From Microcosmobacter sp040493455 (GTDB taxonomy: Bacteria > Bacteroidota > Bacteroidia > Flavobacteriales > Flavobacteriaceae), in assembly GCF_040493455.1 (NCBI RefSeq), contig NZ_JANFDA010000002.1:372001-436000 (forward strand): a stretch of 64,000 bases of DNA, in the 5' to 3' direction. The notes below the pieces were generated by a model. The model was not told the origin of the DNA. It saw nothing but the letters and a program-made list of their open reading frames with translations, and did not search any database. How positions within the stretch are numbered: the first letter of the stretch is position 1; each line of letters opens with the position of its first letter. This document shows positions 16,797-24,913 of this stretch, piece by piece. The translations under genes and the position numbers were made by a program.

Positions 16797-18049
16797 TGGA
16801 GAATAAACACATAGACCATCTTTTTCGTTACCATAGCGGAAAGATGGTCTCTGTATTAACCAGAGTTTTTGGACTTAAGCATTTAGATATTATTGAAGAT
16901 GCAGTCCAAGATACTTTTATAAAAGCTAGCCTTGCCTGGCGAAACAAACAACCCGAAAACCCTGAAGCCTGGCTGACCAGAGCTGCAAAGAATAGGGTTA
17001 TTGACATTTTCAGAAAACTCAATACCGAGAAAAAACACCTTCCCACATTAACTTATGGCACAGACGCTATAGCCATAAATGAGCTCTTTCTAGACTCCGA
17101 AATCAAAGATGCTCAGTTGCGAATGATTTTCACAGCTTGCCATCCTAAGCTAGATCCAAAGGATCGTATTGCCTTTGCTTTAAAAACTGTTTCTGGTTTT
17201 AGTTCGAAAGAAATAGCCTCCGCTTTACTTATTAAAGAGGAGACGATCAAAAAAAGACTCACAAGAGCCCGTAAGTCTATTCAGAAGTCAAAATTACAAT
17301 TCAAAATTCCGCAAGGGAAATCATTGCCACTTCGGCTTGAAAGTGTGATGGAAGTGCTATATCTTATCTTCAATGAAGGTTTTCACTCCAATAAGTCAGA
17401 CAAACTTATAAGAAAAGAGCTGTGTGGTGAAGCAATGCGCTTGTGCAAAATGTTGCTTCAAAATGAGCATACGCGTTCTTCTGCAACTTATGCACTTTTT
17501 GCTTTAATGTGTTTTCACTCTGCGAGAATAGAAGCAAAAACCAATTCGGAAGATGAGATTCTGGACTTAGAGCATCAAGACAGAAGCTTGTGGCATTTTC
17601 CTCTAGTTGCTCTGGGAAATACCATGATGAATAAAGCTGTAGATGACGATACATTTTCTTGCTACCATTATGAAGCTGCAATTGCTGCTGAACATTTGCG
17701 AGCCAGAACATTTGAGGATACAAACTGGAGTAAAATTTTGGAATGGTATCAATGCTTATATGATATTCAGCCTATGCCAATTCATTTGTTGACAATGGCT
17801 GTAGTAAGCATGCAAGACAGTAACTTAAAAGATGCCAAGAAGTTTCTAGATCAATTAGAATCCAAAGACTTAGAGCAAAGAGCTTACTTATATTATGGAG
17901 CCTTATCTGATTATCATAAATTGAATAGCAACTATTCCGAAGCATTAACAGCTATTGACAAAGCTCTAGAGCTAGTAAATAACAAATTAGAAAAAGAGCA
18001 TTTAGCTAAAAAAAGATTCAAGCTAATAGAACCAAGCCAACTTAATTAA
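16796..18049 (+). CDS. ECF42-type RNA polymerase sigma factor with C-terminal extension
   Basis: A 417-residue sigma factor, twice the length of an ordinary ECF. Region 2 is seen in DIIEDAVQDTFIKASLAW (about 31-48) and NPEAWLTRAAKNRVIDIFRK (about 56-75), and region 4 in the helix-turn-helix FSSKEIASALLIKEETIKKR near 138-157. Residues 190-410 form an alpha-helical, TPR-like extension, the mark of the ECF42 group, in which the extension rather than an anti-sigma factor is thought to control activity. No anti-sigma gene is present. It is coupled to the YCII gene. Its end overlaps the convergent lipoprotein gene: the two stop codons lie within TTAATTAA. Confidence 0.9.
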   Translation: MENKHIDHLFRYHSGKMVSVLTRVFGLKHLDIIEDAVQDTFIKASLAWRNKQPENPEAWLTRAAKNRVIDIFRKLNTEKKHLPTLTYGTDAIAINELFLDSEIKDAQLRMIFTACHPKLDPKDRIAFALKTVSGFSSKEIASALLIKEETIKKRLTRARKSIQKSKLQFKIPQGKSLPLRLESVMEVLYLIFNEGFHSNKSDKLIRKELCGEAMRLCKMLLQNEHTRSSATYALFALMCFHSARIEAKTNSEDEILDLEHQDRSLWHFPLVALGNTMMNKAVDDDTFSCYHYEAAIAAEHLRARTFEDTNWSKILEWYQCLYDIQPMPIHLLTMAVVSMQDSNLKDAKKFLDQLESKDLEQRAYLYYGALSDYHKLNSNYSEALTAIDKALELVNNKLEKEHLAKKRFKLIEPSQLN

Positions 18050-18744
18050 TCATTGCCCTTATCTATTGCTTCAAGTATTTTCTGGGCTCTCATATTGTGT
18101 GGATTCATCTCCAGCGCTATTTTGTAATTGTTATACGCTTGAATACTATCACCAGATTCTAAATAGGCTTCACCTAAGCTATCGTAAACATTATCACTTT
18201 CAGGAAATAAAGCAACATTCATTTTAAAAACTTCGATTGCATTGTCGTACTCTTCTCTTCTAAGTAATCTATATCCCATACTATTGAATCGCCTTTCATC
18301 TAATACAGAGCTCATAGAGTCTTGTGCTTTAATGGCTAAAAGTGCTTCCGCAGCTTTTTTATAGTCTTTGTTTTTAAAGTGTGTACTTGGCGTTTTGTAA
18401 TTATCATCTACTTTGAGATAATCGTACGTAACGCGGCTTTCATCTTCCTTGGAAATGATTGAGAGGTATTGCTCTTTGGTTTCGGGATGTTGAACAAAGT
18501 GGAGCTTTGTATACAACTCACTTAAGAAAATAACGTTGTCGTCTAAAACAACTGGCTCTACGACGCCTCCGCGCCAGTTAAAGAACATTTTGTTGTCCTT
18601 GTAATATACATCGATAACATCGTCTGCATTATATAAATAACGACCAGATGTTTGCTCCATAAACTCTGGAGTGAATTTGACATTCTTTGAACAGCTTGCA
18701 AGGATAAAAAGGCATACTGAAGATAGTAATACTCTAGGTTTCAT
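18046..18744 (-). CDS. TPR-containing lipoprotein, unknown function
   Basis: From the ATG at 18744 the product is about 232 residues with a lipoprotein signal peptide ending in the lipobox LASC (Cys about 18). The frame is open nine codons further (18771), but the shorter start gives the clean MKPRVLL signal. Residues 25-125 are a beta-rich domain with no match I recognise. Residues 130-230 hold about three TPR-like helix pairs (YKKAAEALLAI, YDNAIEVFKMN, IQAYNNYKIALEMNP), the last being a good TPR match. It is likely anchored in the periplasm or outer membrane as a binding platform. Its partner is unknown. Confidence 0.8.
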   Translation of the reverse strand: MKPRVLLSSVCLFILASCSKNVKFTPEFMEQTSGRYLYNADDVIDVYYKDNKMFFNWRGGVVEPVVLDDNVIFLSELYTKLHFVQHPETKEQYLSIISKEDESRVTYDYLKVDDNYKTPSTHFKNKDYKKAAEALLAIKAQDSMSSVLDERRFNSMGYRLLRREEYDNAIEVFKMNVALFPESDNVYDSLGEAYLESGDSIQAYNNYKIALEMNPHNMRAQKILEAIDKGND

Positions 18745-18778
18745 TATTGATTTGATTGATTGGTTATACAAATAATGA

Positions 18779-18810
18779 GCAAAAAAAAAGTCTCATTATA
18801 AAAATGAGAC
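18779..18810 (-). terminator. Terminator after the dual prolyl isomerase gene
   Basis: Arms GTCTCATT (18790-18797) and AATGAGAC (18803-18810) are perfectly inverse, with a 5-base loop. On the minus strand the hairpin runs into about ten T. Confidence 0.85.
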
Positions 18811-18857
18811 GATTCTTATTGTGTTATGTTACTGTTTTATCAGTAAAAGTTTTCTAT

Positions 18858-19790
18858 CTACTTTACATCCATAAGTTCTACATCGAAAACTAAGGTTGCA
18901 TCTGGAGGAATAACTCCACCTGCACCTCTAGAACCATAGCCAAGATCACTAGGAATTACCAAACGTGCTTTGTCACCAACATTTAATAGACAAATCCCTT
19001 CATCCCAACCTGGAATCACTTGCCCTACACCAACTTGAAAATCTAGTGGCTGATTTCGTTTATACGACGAATCAAAAACAGTTCCGTCCGCTAATTGTCC
19101 TTTGTAGTGTACTGAGACCATCTTACCTTTTTCGGCAGATTTACCATCTCCTTTTTGAATGATTTGGTAACGTAATCCGCTTTCTGTTTCTTCAAAACCA
19201 GCAGCAAGCTTATCCAACTCTGCTTTGCGAGCTTCACGCTCAGCTGCAATTCGCTTTTCGCGAGCGCCTTCGAATGTTCTGAATGCTTCAATAGCGTTAA
19301 AGTTTTCTGCATCCGCTCCTACTCTAACAATCTCAACACTTTCTATCTCATCACCTTGAGCAACAGTATCTACAACATCTTGTCCTTTTGCTACTCTTCC
19401 AAATACAGTGTGGTTGTTGTCTAACCATGGTGTTGGTACATGCGTAATAAAAAACTGGCTTCCATTAGTTCCAGGCCCAGCGTTAGCCATAGATAATACT
19501 CCAGGAGCATCGTGCTTTAAATCATCATGAAACTCGTCATCGAATTGGTAGCCTGGGTTACCAGATCCTGTACCTTGAGGACAACCTCCCTGAATCATAA
19601 AATCTGGAATTACTCTATGGAACTTAAGACCATTGTAGTAAGGTGTACCTTGAGGCTTAGCTGAGTTTTCCATATTTCCTTCTGCTAATGCCACAAAATT
19701 ACCTACTGTTCCTGGTGTTTTTTGATACTCTAAAGCGACTAAAATTTCACCTTTAGAGGTATTGAATTTTGCATATAATCCGTCTTGCAT
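18858..19790 (-). CDS. Dual peptidyl-prolyl isomerase: cyclophilin-linker-FKBP
   Basis: A 310-residue fusion of two unrelated isomerases. Residues 1-165 are a cyclophilin with catalytic FHRVIPDFMIQGG (Arg59, Phe64, Gln67) and GSQFFITHVPTPWLDNNHTV. Residues 170-205 are a charged helical linker (EKRIAAEREARKAELDKL). Residues 215-310 are an FKBP domain with VHYKGQLADGTVFDSS, GQVIPGWDEG and the C-terminal VFDVELMDVK. Both active sites look intact. No signal peptide is present, so it acts in the cytoplasm, probably as a folding helper. The cyclophilin-FKBP order (CFBP) has been described in Bacteroidota and spirochaetes. A -7 element lies 25-32 bases upstream. Confidence 0.93.
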   Translation of the reverse strand: MQDGLYAKFNTSKGEILVALEYQKTPGTVGNFVALAEGNMENSAKPQGTPYYNGLKFHRVIPDFMIQGGCPQGTGSGNPGYQFDDEFHDDLKHDAPGVLSMANAGPGTNGSQFFITHVPTPWLDNNHTVFGRVAKGQDVVDTVAQGDEIESVEIVRVGADAENFNAIEAFRTFEGAREKRIAAEREARKAELDKLAAGFEETESGLRYQIIQKGDGKSAEKGKMVSVHYKGQLADGTVFDSSYKRNQPLDFQVGVGQVIPGWDEGICLLNVGDKARLVIPSDLGYGSRGAGGVIPPDATLVFDVELMDVK

Positions 19791-19814
19791 GTCTTTGCGT
19801 TTTATTTAAGGCTG

Positions 19815-19822
19815 CAAAGATA
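19815..19822 (-). promoter_or_regulatory. -7 promoter element, dual prolyl isomerase
   Basis: On the minus strand TATCTTTG, a full TAnnTTTG match, lies 25-32 bases before the ATG at 19790. Confidence 0.45.
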
Positions 19823-19924
19823 ATGGAAAGTTGTAATTAATAAGCCATATAATCTTCAAGTATTTTCTTAATGGTTCTAATAATTATATTAGTAAGAATA
19901 CACCTACGTATTATTAAAAAACAC

Positions 19925-19932
19925 TATATTTG
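19925..19932 (+). promoter_or_regulatory. -7 promoter element, DUF3575-like barrel gene
   Basis: TATATTTG, an exact TAnnTTTG match, lies about 80 bases before the ATG at 20013. The leader contains a small AGGAT/ATCCT hairpin (about 19945-19961) of unknown meaning. Confidence 0.4.
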
Positions 19933-20012
19933 CACCTTCCTTAGCAGGATGTAGGGAATCCTCCTTATACCCAATAGTTAGCCTCAATTTTACAATACAT
20001 AAACTAACAACT

Positions 20013-20753
20013 ATGAAAGAACTAAACCTTTTCTTAGCATTATTAATGCTGTCATTCATCAACCTAAATGCACAAAATGATGAACAACTAGATTACAAAA
20101 ACAACATTAAATTCAATCCACTAAGTGCTGCCTTATTTGGCAACTACGAATTTCAATATGAACGTGCAATAAGTGATAATTCTACTGTATCACTCGCTTT
20201 AGGATTAAAACTATCCGGTGGAGTTATTAAACTAAACGGATTCGACTCTTCAACGATTAAAACTGATGAATTTGAATTTACTGGTTTTTCTATTACTCCA
20301 GAATATCGTTGGTATTTTCAAAAAAATGCAACTAAACGAACTGGTTTATACCTTGGTGGATATTATAAGTTTAAAAGTGTTGTTGATAACATAAACGGAA
20401 CTTATACGTCATCAAATACGAATACAAGCGCTCCAATTGAAGCAGATGTAGATATTACTGCTCATACCTTTGGTGCCTTATTGGGCTATAAAGTTATGGT
20501 TGGCAAACATCTATATGTTGACATTACAATTGCCGGACCTGGATACAGTTCAACCAAACTAGAGATAACAGAAAAACAGCCTCTTCCTGCAGAATTTTAC
20601 GTTGACTTAGGTACTGAAATCGCTGATAACTTTGATATTATATCTGGCTTTGTGGACAATATCGAAATAAAAGAAACCAGTTCTAATAGTGGCGGTGATA
20701 GTTTTGGTCTACCCGCATTTAGATACGGTTTTAAAATAGGATACTCTTTTTAA
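20013..20753 (+). CDS. Small outer-membrane beta-barrel protein (DUF3575-like)
   Basis: A 246-residue exported protein. The signal peptide ends LNLNAQ (about 20). The mature chain alternates short hydrophobic strands and polar turns (FNPLSAALFGNYEFQYERA, then FSITPEYRWYFQ and GLYLGGYYKF) and ends in FRYGFKIGYSF, an aromatic-ended last strand as in outer-membrane barrels. The start resembles DUF3575 proteins. The function is unknown. It stands alone between two hairpins and is convergent with the HxlR gene. Confidence 0.78.
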   Translation: MKELNLFLALLMLSFINLNAQNDEQLDYKNNIKFNPLSAALFGNYEFQYERAISDNSTVSLALGLKLSGGVIKLNGFDSSTIKTDEFEFTGFSITPEYRWYFQKNATKRTGLYLGGYYKFKSVVDNINGTYTSSNTNTSAPIEADVDITAHTFGALLGYKVMVGKHLYVDITIAGPGYSSTKLEITEKQPLPAEFYVDLGTEIADNFDIISGFVDNIEIKETSSNSGGDSFGLPAFRYGFKIGYSF

Positions 20754-20774
20754 GAATAATTGTTGCTATTTATT

Positions 20775-20832
20775 AATAAAAACGAACTGGCATTGAAAAT
20801 AACTGCATAATTTTTCAGTGTCAGTTTTTATT
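20775..20832. terminator. Imperfect bidirectional hairpin terminator
   Basis: Outer arms AATAAAAAC (20775-20783) and GTTTTTATT (20824-20832), and inner arms CATTGAAAA (20791-20799) and TTTTCAGTG (20812-20820), are inverse with one wobble. It lies between convergent genes and has T-rich and A-rich flanks. Confidence 0.5.
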
Positions 20833-20868
20833 TGGGCAATTTAGAGTAGCCTACACGTCTCTATTGAC

Positions 20869-21243
20869 TTAATCAACATCTACGACCTCACCCTTACTAG
20901 TGGCCAATTCAATTCCCCATCTGGTTATAACTTCTATAACTGGTATTAAAGTTTCGCCAAAACTCGTCAAATTATAATGTACTCTATATGGAGCCTTTTT
21001 ACCATAACTCGTACGTTCTATTAAACCATCTTCTTGTAATGACTTTAACTGAATGCTCAACATTTTTTCGGTGATGTAAGGAGATAATCGATTTAATTCT
21101 GAAAAACGCAAAGCACCATTTCTCAAATACCATAACACCACACACTTCCATTTTCCACCAATAAAACTCATTGTTAAACTTGTACCACAGTGGTAAATAC
21201 TATCATTGATCTTATACGCTTTGTGTTCTCCTTCGATTATCAT
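20869..21243 (-). CDS. HxlR (DUF24) family transcriptional regulator
   Basis: A 124-residue winged-helix regulator. It has the family marks: Cys19 in YHCGTSLTMSFIGGKWKC, then LRFSELNRLSPYITEKMLS (recognition helix) and the wing RTSYGKKAPYRVHYNLT. HxlR/DUF24 proteins such as YodB, HypR and CatR sense quinones, aldehydes or disulfide stress through the N-terminal Cys. It is divergent from the small membrane protein and acetyltransferase genes, which it probably controls. Two dyads lie between them (21261-21276 and 21310-21330). Confidence 0.92.
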   Translation of the reverse strand: MIIEGEHKAYKINDSIYHCGTSLTMSFIGGKWKCVVLWYLRNGALRFSELNRLSPYITEKMLSIQLKSLQEDGLIERTSYGKKAPYRVHYNLTSFGETLIPVIEVITRWGIELATSKGEVVDVD

Positions 21244-21302
21244 CTTTTAAAAAGTTTGGACTGTCTAGTTTGACAGCTATTGTGAGATAAATGTACTCAA
21301 AA

Positions 21303-21310
21303 TATATTTG
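21303..21310 (+). promoter_or_regulatory. -7 promoter element facing HxlR
   Basis: TATATTTG, an exact TAnnTTTG match, lies 23-30 bases before the ATG at 21333 and directly abuts a dyad (21310-21330). It lies inside the longer open frame from 21291, so it supports the later start. Confidence 0.5.
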
Positions 21311-21330
21311 TACTGTAAAAAGTATAGTAC
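21310..21330 (+). promoter_or_regulatory. Candidate HxlR operator dyad
   Basis: GTACTGTA and TATAGTAC flank a 5-base spacer; the arms match at 7 of 8 positions. The core TACT...AGTA recalls the YodB box (TACT-N7-AGTA) of DUF24 regulators, though here the spacing is 11. It covers the expected transcription start. Confidence 0.45.
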
Positions 21331-21332
21331 TA

Positions 21333-21563
21333 ATGAACACCTTGATCACTGACATTATTGGATACACTGCATTAATCATCAATCTTTACTCTATGTCAGT
21401 AAAAGGAGAATATAGGCTACGGTTGATTTCGGCCTCCGCTAATGCTATGTACATTGTATATGGTATATTGTTGCACGCATACCCAATAATCATTGGTTGT
21501 TCTATAGCTGTACTCTTACACGTTTATCGTTTGAAAAATTTAAAACCAAGTAAAAATGATTAA
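21333..21563 (+). CDS. Small membrane protein, YgjV-like
   Basis: A 76-residue protein from the ATG at 21333 with three hydrophobic segments: IIGYTALIINLYSM, LISASANAMYIVYGILL and YPIIIGCSIAVLLHVY. Size and layout recall half of YgjV-type proteins or SemiSWEET-like modules, but the match is weak and I give no function. The frame is open from 21291, but the promoter lies within that stretch. Its end overlaps the acetyltransferase start by 8 bases, so the two are co-translated. It is divergent from the HxlR regulator. Confidence 0.7.
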   Translation: MNTLITDIIGYTALIINLYSMSVKGEYRLRLISASANAMYIVYGILLHAYPIIIGCSIAVLLHVYRLKNLKPSKND

Positions 21564-22071
21564 TATCAAAATAGCCACCGAAGCACATGCAGAAACCTTA
21601 GCACTTTTAGGCAGAGTAACCTACATAGAGTCGCATGGTCATTTTATAGGTAATGAAAATGACTTATCGGAATATGTAAAAACTGCTTTTTCGGTCTCAA
21701 AAACAAGAGATGATATTAATGATCCCAATACTATATTTTATATCATTTCCGTTGATGAATTACCTGTCGGCTATGTAAAACTTGTATTGGGTACAACACA
21801 CAAAAGCGTGTCTTCGGAAAACAACTGTCAATTGGAAAGGATTTATATTTTGAATGATTTCATTCCTTTAAAATTAGGGCATCAGCTAATGGACTACATT
21901 GAAGAAAAGGTTAAAGAGATGCAACTGAATACAATCTGGCTTTCAGTCTATATAGAAAATAAAAGAGCTATAAGATTCTATCAAAAAAACGGCTATCAAG
22001 AAGTTGGGATATCAACCTTTCTAGTTAATGGAAAAGGATTTGAAAACTTAGTGTTTTCTAAACAAATTTAA
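21556..22071 (+). CDS. GNAT family N-acetyltransferase
   Basis: A 171-residue GNAT enzyme. NIKIATEAHAETLALLGR opens the fold, VDELPVGYVKLVLG is the central beta hairpin, QLERIYILNDFIPLKLGHQL (about 94-113) is the acetyl-CoA loop with GHQL in place of the usual Q/R-x-x-G-x-G/A, and LNTIWLSVYIENKRAIRFYQKNGYQ is the C-terminal motif. It transfers an acetyl group from acetyl-CoA to an unknown amine in the cytoplasm. The 8-base overlap with the membrane protein and the divergent HxlR gene suggest a small detoxification or stress operon (inference). Confidence 0.9.
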   Translation: MINIKIATEAHAETLALLGRVTYIESHGHFIGNENDLSEYVKTAFSVSKTRDDINDPNTIFYIISVDELPVGYVKLVLGTTHKSVSSENNCQLERIYILNDFIPLKLGHQLMDYIEEKVKEMQLNTIWLSVYIENKRAIRFYQKNGYQEVGISTFLVNGKGFENLVFSKQI

Positions 22072-22442
22072 ATCACCTCAAATTTGCAAGAGTAGGAGAA
22101 TGGTATATGAGTATGTGCACACACAGCGGCACAATTCATTACTAGTGTTCATCTTAAAAAAGAAGGAAAATAACTACGCCCAACACCGCTTATTACTAAT
22201 ATCAACCCGTTTATTACTTACGTTTTTTCTTAATCTGAGTACTTACATATATTAGATAACGAATCATATACTAATCCTTCTAAGTCATTAGAACGAATGC
22301 TGTTACCATTCAAAAAACATGGAAATTGAAGCAGCAAGATTTAATGGTAGTGGAGCCATAGGAACTAGTATTATAAGGACAGACCATGTCCGGTTTGGTC
22401 ATATGTCAATTTGAACATAACAACAAACAAACGCCCCACATT
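22072..22442. other. 371-base stretch without a convincing gene
   Basis: I see no RNA gene, strong promoter or terminator here. A 31-codon open frame with an ATG start (22319-22414) exists without any family match; it could be a decayed gene or chance. The stretch ends in the leader of the barrel gene at 22443. Confidence 0.5.
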
Positions 22443-22961
22443 ATGAAATCAATACTAAACTTAATAGTTGCAACTACGCTTTGTTTTACAATAAATTCAA
22501 AAGCTCAAGAACAAGTTAGCTTATCATTACATCAAGATCTAAAATTTGCCATCATTGGAGATGAGCAAGGAGGACATTCTACTAGAATAATCGATATTAC
22601 TGCTCGTTTCAAAATGCAAGGAAAACAACAACAATTTGGATATATGGTTATTTATCCAGCTTTCCAATACGCTAATTTACTTGGAATTTACAAGCGATAT
22701 TATGCTAATGTTGGTTATAGTTTCAATAGGCTGTTTATTAAAAATTTTGAAGCTATGGCTGGTCTAAATTATGGCATTCAGGACCGTTTTTCTAAAAGTT
22801 TTCTAACATTTGGAGCAGATTTCGAACTCAGCTACAACATTTCAGAAAAGTTCAAATTCAGCTTATTAGCTCAAGTTGTAGAACGAAAAGATCTTGCTGT
22901 TTTTTATGATGATTACAAGCTAGGTTTTTCCGGATCTTTTGGATTAGAATTTAATTTATAG
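22443..22961 (+). CDS. Outer-membrane beta-barrel-like protein
   Basis: A 172-residue exported protein from the ATG at 22443. The signal peptide ends INSKAQ (about 20). The chain alternates strands (VSLSLHQDLKFAII, QFGYMVIYPAFQYA, YYANVGYSFNRLF, FLTFGADFELSYN) and ends FSGSFGLEFNL, as in small outer-membrane barrels. The frame is open 19 codons upstream, but the signal peptide sets the start. It is convergent with the LytTR regulator gene, 23 bases apart. I do not recognise a function. Confidence 0.75.
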   Translation: MKSILNLIVATTLCFTINSKAQEQVSLSLHQDLKFAIIGDEQGGHSTRIIDITARFKMQGKQQQFGYMVIYPAFQYANLLGIYKRYYANVGYSFNRLFIKNFEAMAGLNYGIQDRFSKSFLTFGADFELSYNISEKFKFSLLAQVVERKDLAVFYDDYKLGFSGSFGLEFNL

Positions 22962-22984
22962 CAACAATAACAATCACGAAAAAT

Positions 22985-23716
22985 CTAAAGAAGTTCATTT
23001 TTGTCTAAGCGCTGAATTAAATGTGGTTTTACCGATTTGCTGATTGGGATTTTATCATTATTAATCATTATTAATCGGTTTCCTTCAATTCCTATGATGT
23101 GATTCAAATTGGCAATAAATGACTTCTGAATCCTTAGGAAATCCTTCTCTGGCAATATGTCTTCTAATTTTAACAGGCTCATTAATGTGGTGACTTGTGT
23201 GTCTTTACATTTAAAGCGCACATATTTTTGCATGCCCTCGATATATAGTATGTCTTCAAACTTCACTTTTACGGCTTTATAATCCGATTTCACAAAAATA
23301 TAGTCAAGTGCAGTATCGGGTTCTTCATTAACAAACTCCTGTTCTCCTTTTCTCTGGTTCAATAACTCCAACACCTTCGCGATGGCCTGAAAGAATCTAT
23401 CAAACTTCACAGGTTTTAATAGATAGTCAACGACATTCAATTCATAACCTTCAATGGCATATTCTGAGTAAGCCGTGATGAGTATCGTCAAAGGTGGCTG
23501 CTTAATGGCTCGCAATAATTCAACTCCTGTTAAATCTGGCATTTGAATATCTAGCAACAGTATATCAATAGTTTCGCCTTTAATGAACGAAAGAGCTTCC
23601 ATAGCCGTTTGACAGGTGCCGATAATCTCAATATCAGGAATTTTCGAAAGATAATTTTTCAAAAGATTTTGTGCCAAAACCTCATCTTCGACTATCAAAC
23701 ATTTATACTTTTTCAA
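22985..23716 (-). CDS. LytTR family response regulator
   Basis: A 243-residue regulator. The N-terminal receiver domain has the acidic pair VEDE (9-12), the phospho-acceptor Asp56 in DILLLDIQMPDLTG, and Lys in LLKPVKFDRF near 102. The C-terminal LytTR DNA-binding domain (about 135-240) shows DYIFVKSDYKAVKVKF, DILYIEGMQKYVRF and FLRIQKSFIANL. It is the partner of the adjacent LytS/YehU-like kinase: the coding regions are directly adjacent with no gap (23716/23717). LytTR regulators bind paired direct repeats. The target is unknown, though the neighbouring barrel and agmatine-deiminase genes are candidates. Confidence 0.95.
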   Translation of the reverse strand: MKKYKCLIVEDEVLAQNLLKNYLSKIPDIEIIGTCQTAMEALSFIKGETIDILLLDIQMPDLTGVELLRAIKQPPLTILITAYSEYAIEGYELNVVDYLLKPVKFDRFFQAIAKVLELLNQRKGEQEFVNEEPDTALDYIFVKSDYKAVKVKFEDILYIEGMQKYVRFKCKDTQVTTLMSLLKLEDILPEKDFLRIQKSFIANLNHIIGIEGNRLIMINNDKIPISKSVKPHLIQRLDKNELL

Positions 23717-24697
23717 TTAGAGTAGATTTATGGTTAATGACACTTCAAACACCTTCAATCCTTTGTCAATATTAAATTGATGCGCATCAGGATAGCTATA
23801 TTTCAATTGCTCTTGGATGTTAGCTATTCCAATACCTTCATCTGTATTGCTCTCTTGAAAGGAGTTTTTGGTTTTAAAATATAAGACATCATCCTTTATC
23901 GTAAGATTGATATCTATAAACCCATCCGGATTATAATTTATATCTCCATGCTTAAAGCAATTCTCTACTAAATTAACCAAAATTAATGGTGCAATTTCAT
24001 GATATTGCTCAACAACATCAATAGTAAGTTTTATTTGCTCCTCACCTTTCATCTTTTTCAGCAGTTGTAAATCGATATATTCCTTGACCAGATTGGTTTC
24101 TTTTTCCAACGGAACTACTTCCCTTTTTCCATCATAGATAAGATATCTTAAAATCTCTGATAATTTTTCAATCATTATAGGCGCATGGTCATGCTTTTCA
24201 AGACTTAGTGAGTATATATTGTTCAATGTATTAAACAAAAAATGAGGGCTTACTTGAGACTTTAAGAGTAATAATTCAGTTTTTAATTTCTGATTACTTA
24301 ACGCTAAACTTCTCTTTTTTTCTAGTTCGTATTGATTGACTTTCCAGAACAAAAAAGAAATTAAAATCAGAATGATAAAGTTAACTGTAAAAGAAAAAAC
24401 AACCCGATGAGGCAACGTATCTAGTAAATAATATCCTAAACCAGAAAAATAATACGGAACAAAAAGGAGCGCGAAGAAGACTGCAATGCTAACGATATAA
24501 ATCAGTTTTCCTTTTCTTTCAAAAAACTTTGGAATGAAAAAAAACAAATTTGCATAGGCGATAAAGGCATTAAGTCCACACTCAACAAGACTATATAATA
24601 TGGCTTCCTTCCATTCATAGTCAAACAGCATAGAATCTAGTATCATCCCAAAGATGAAGAGCCATAGCAAAATATGATAAACAACAATTTTTCTCAT
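23717..24697 (-). CDS. LytS/YehU-type sensor histidine kinase
   Basis: A 326-residue membrane kinase. Four hydrophobic helices (about 5-23, 32-55, 65-90, 98-118) are followed by a short coil and the His_kinase domain with QVSPHFLFNTLNNIYSLS (phospho-acceptor His152). The ATP-binding part has NLVENCFKHG (N box, about 242-251) and GIGIANIQEQL (G box, about 287-297). There is no separate sensor domain, so the membrane helices probably sense the signal. It is the first gene of a two-gene operon with the LytTR regulator. The stimulus is unknown. Confidence 0.95.
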   Translation of the reverse strand: MRKIVVYHILLWLFIFGMILDSMLFDYEWKEAILYSLVECGLNAFIAYANLFFFIPKFFERKGKLIYIVSIAVFFALLFVPYYFSGLGYYLLDTLPHRVVFSFTVNFIILILISFLFWKVNQYELEKKRSLALSNQKLKTELLLLKSQVSPHFLFNTLNNIYSLSLEKHDHAPIMIEKLSEILRYLIYDGKREVVPLEKETNLVKEYIDLQLLKKMKGEEQIKLTIDVVEQYHEIAPLILVNLVENCFKHGDINYNPDGFIDINLTIKDDVLYFKTKNSFQESNTDEGIGIANIQEQLKYSYPDAHQFNIDKGLKVFEVSLTINLL

Positions 24698-24877
24698 AAC
24701 GGGATTAAATCGAATTGTCTAATCTATTAGTATTACCTCAAAGAAATAAATATAATCCACGAAAGTAAACTTTTAAGGAACGAAATATCGTTTAGTTGGA
24801 AAGACCTATCATTCAATCTTGTATTCCAAAAAAAGTGGTTTTGGTGGAAAAATCTTTAGTAGTGAAAGTCACTGAGA

Positions 24878-24885
24878 TACATTTG
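24878..24885 (+). promoter_or_regulatory. -7 promoter element, agmatine-deiminase-like gene
   Basis: TACATTTG, a full TAnnTTTG match, lies 29-36 bases before the ATG at 24914. It faces away from the histidine kinase gene. Confidence 0.4.
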
Positions 24886-24913
24886 AGCTATAGTTTAATT
24901 AAATCAATAAATT

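Noticed and set aside
22319..22414. 31-codon ATG ORF in the spacer
   Set aside because: No family match, no clear promoter, and the length is near chance; not listed as a gene.
24779..24792. AACGA-AATA-TCGTT dyad before the agmatine-deiminase-like gene
   Set aside because: Five-base arms in AT-rich DNA are expected by chance, and LytTR sites are direct rather than inverted repeats.
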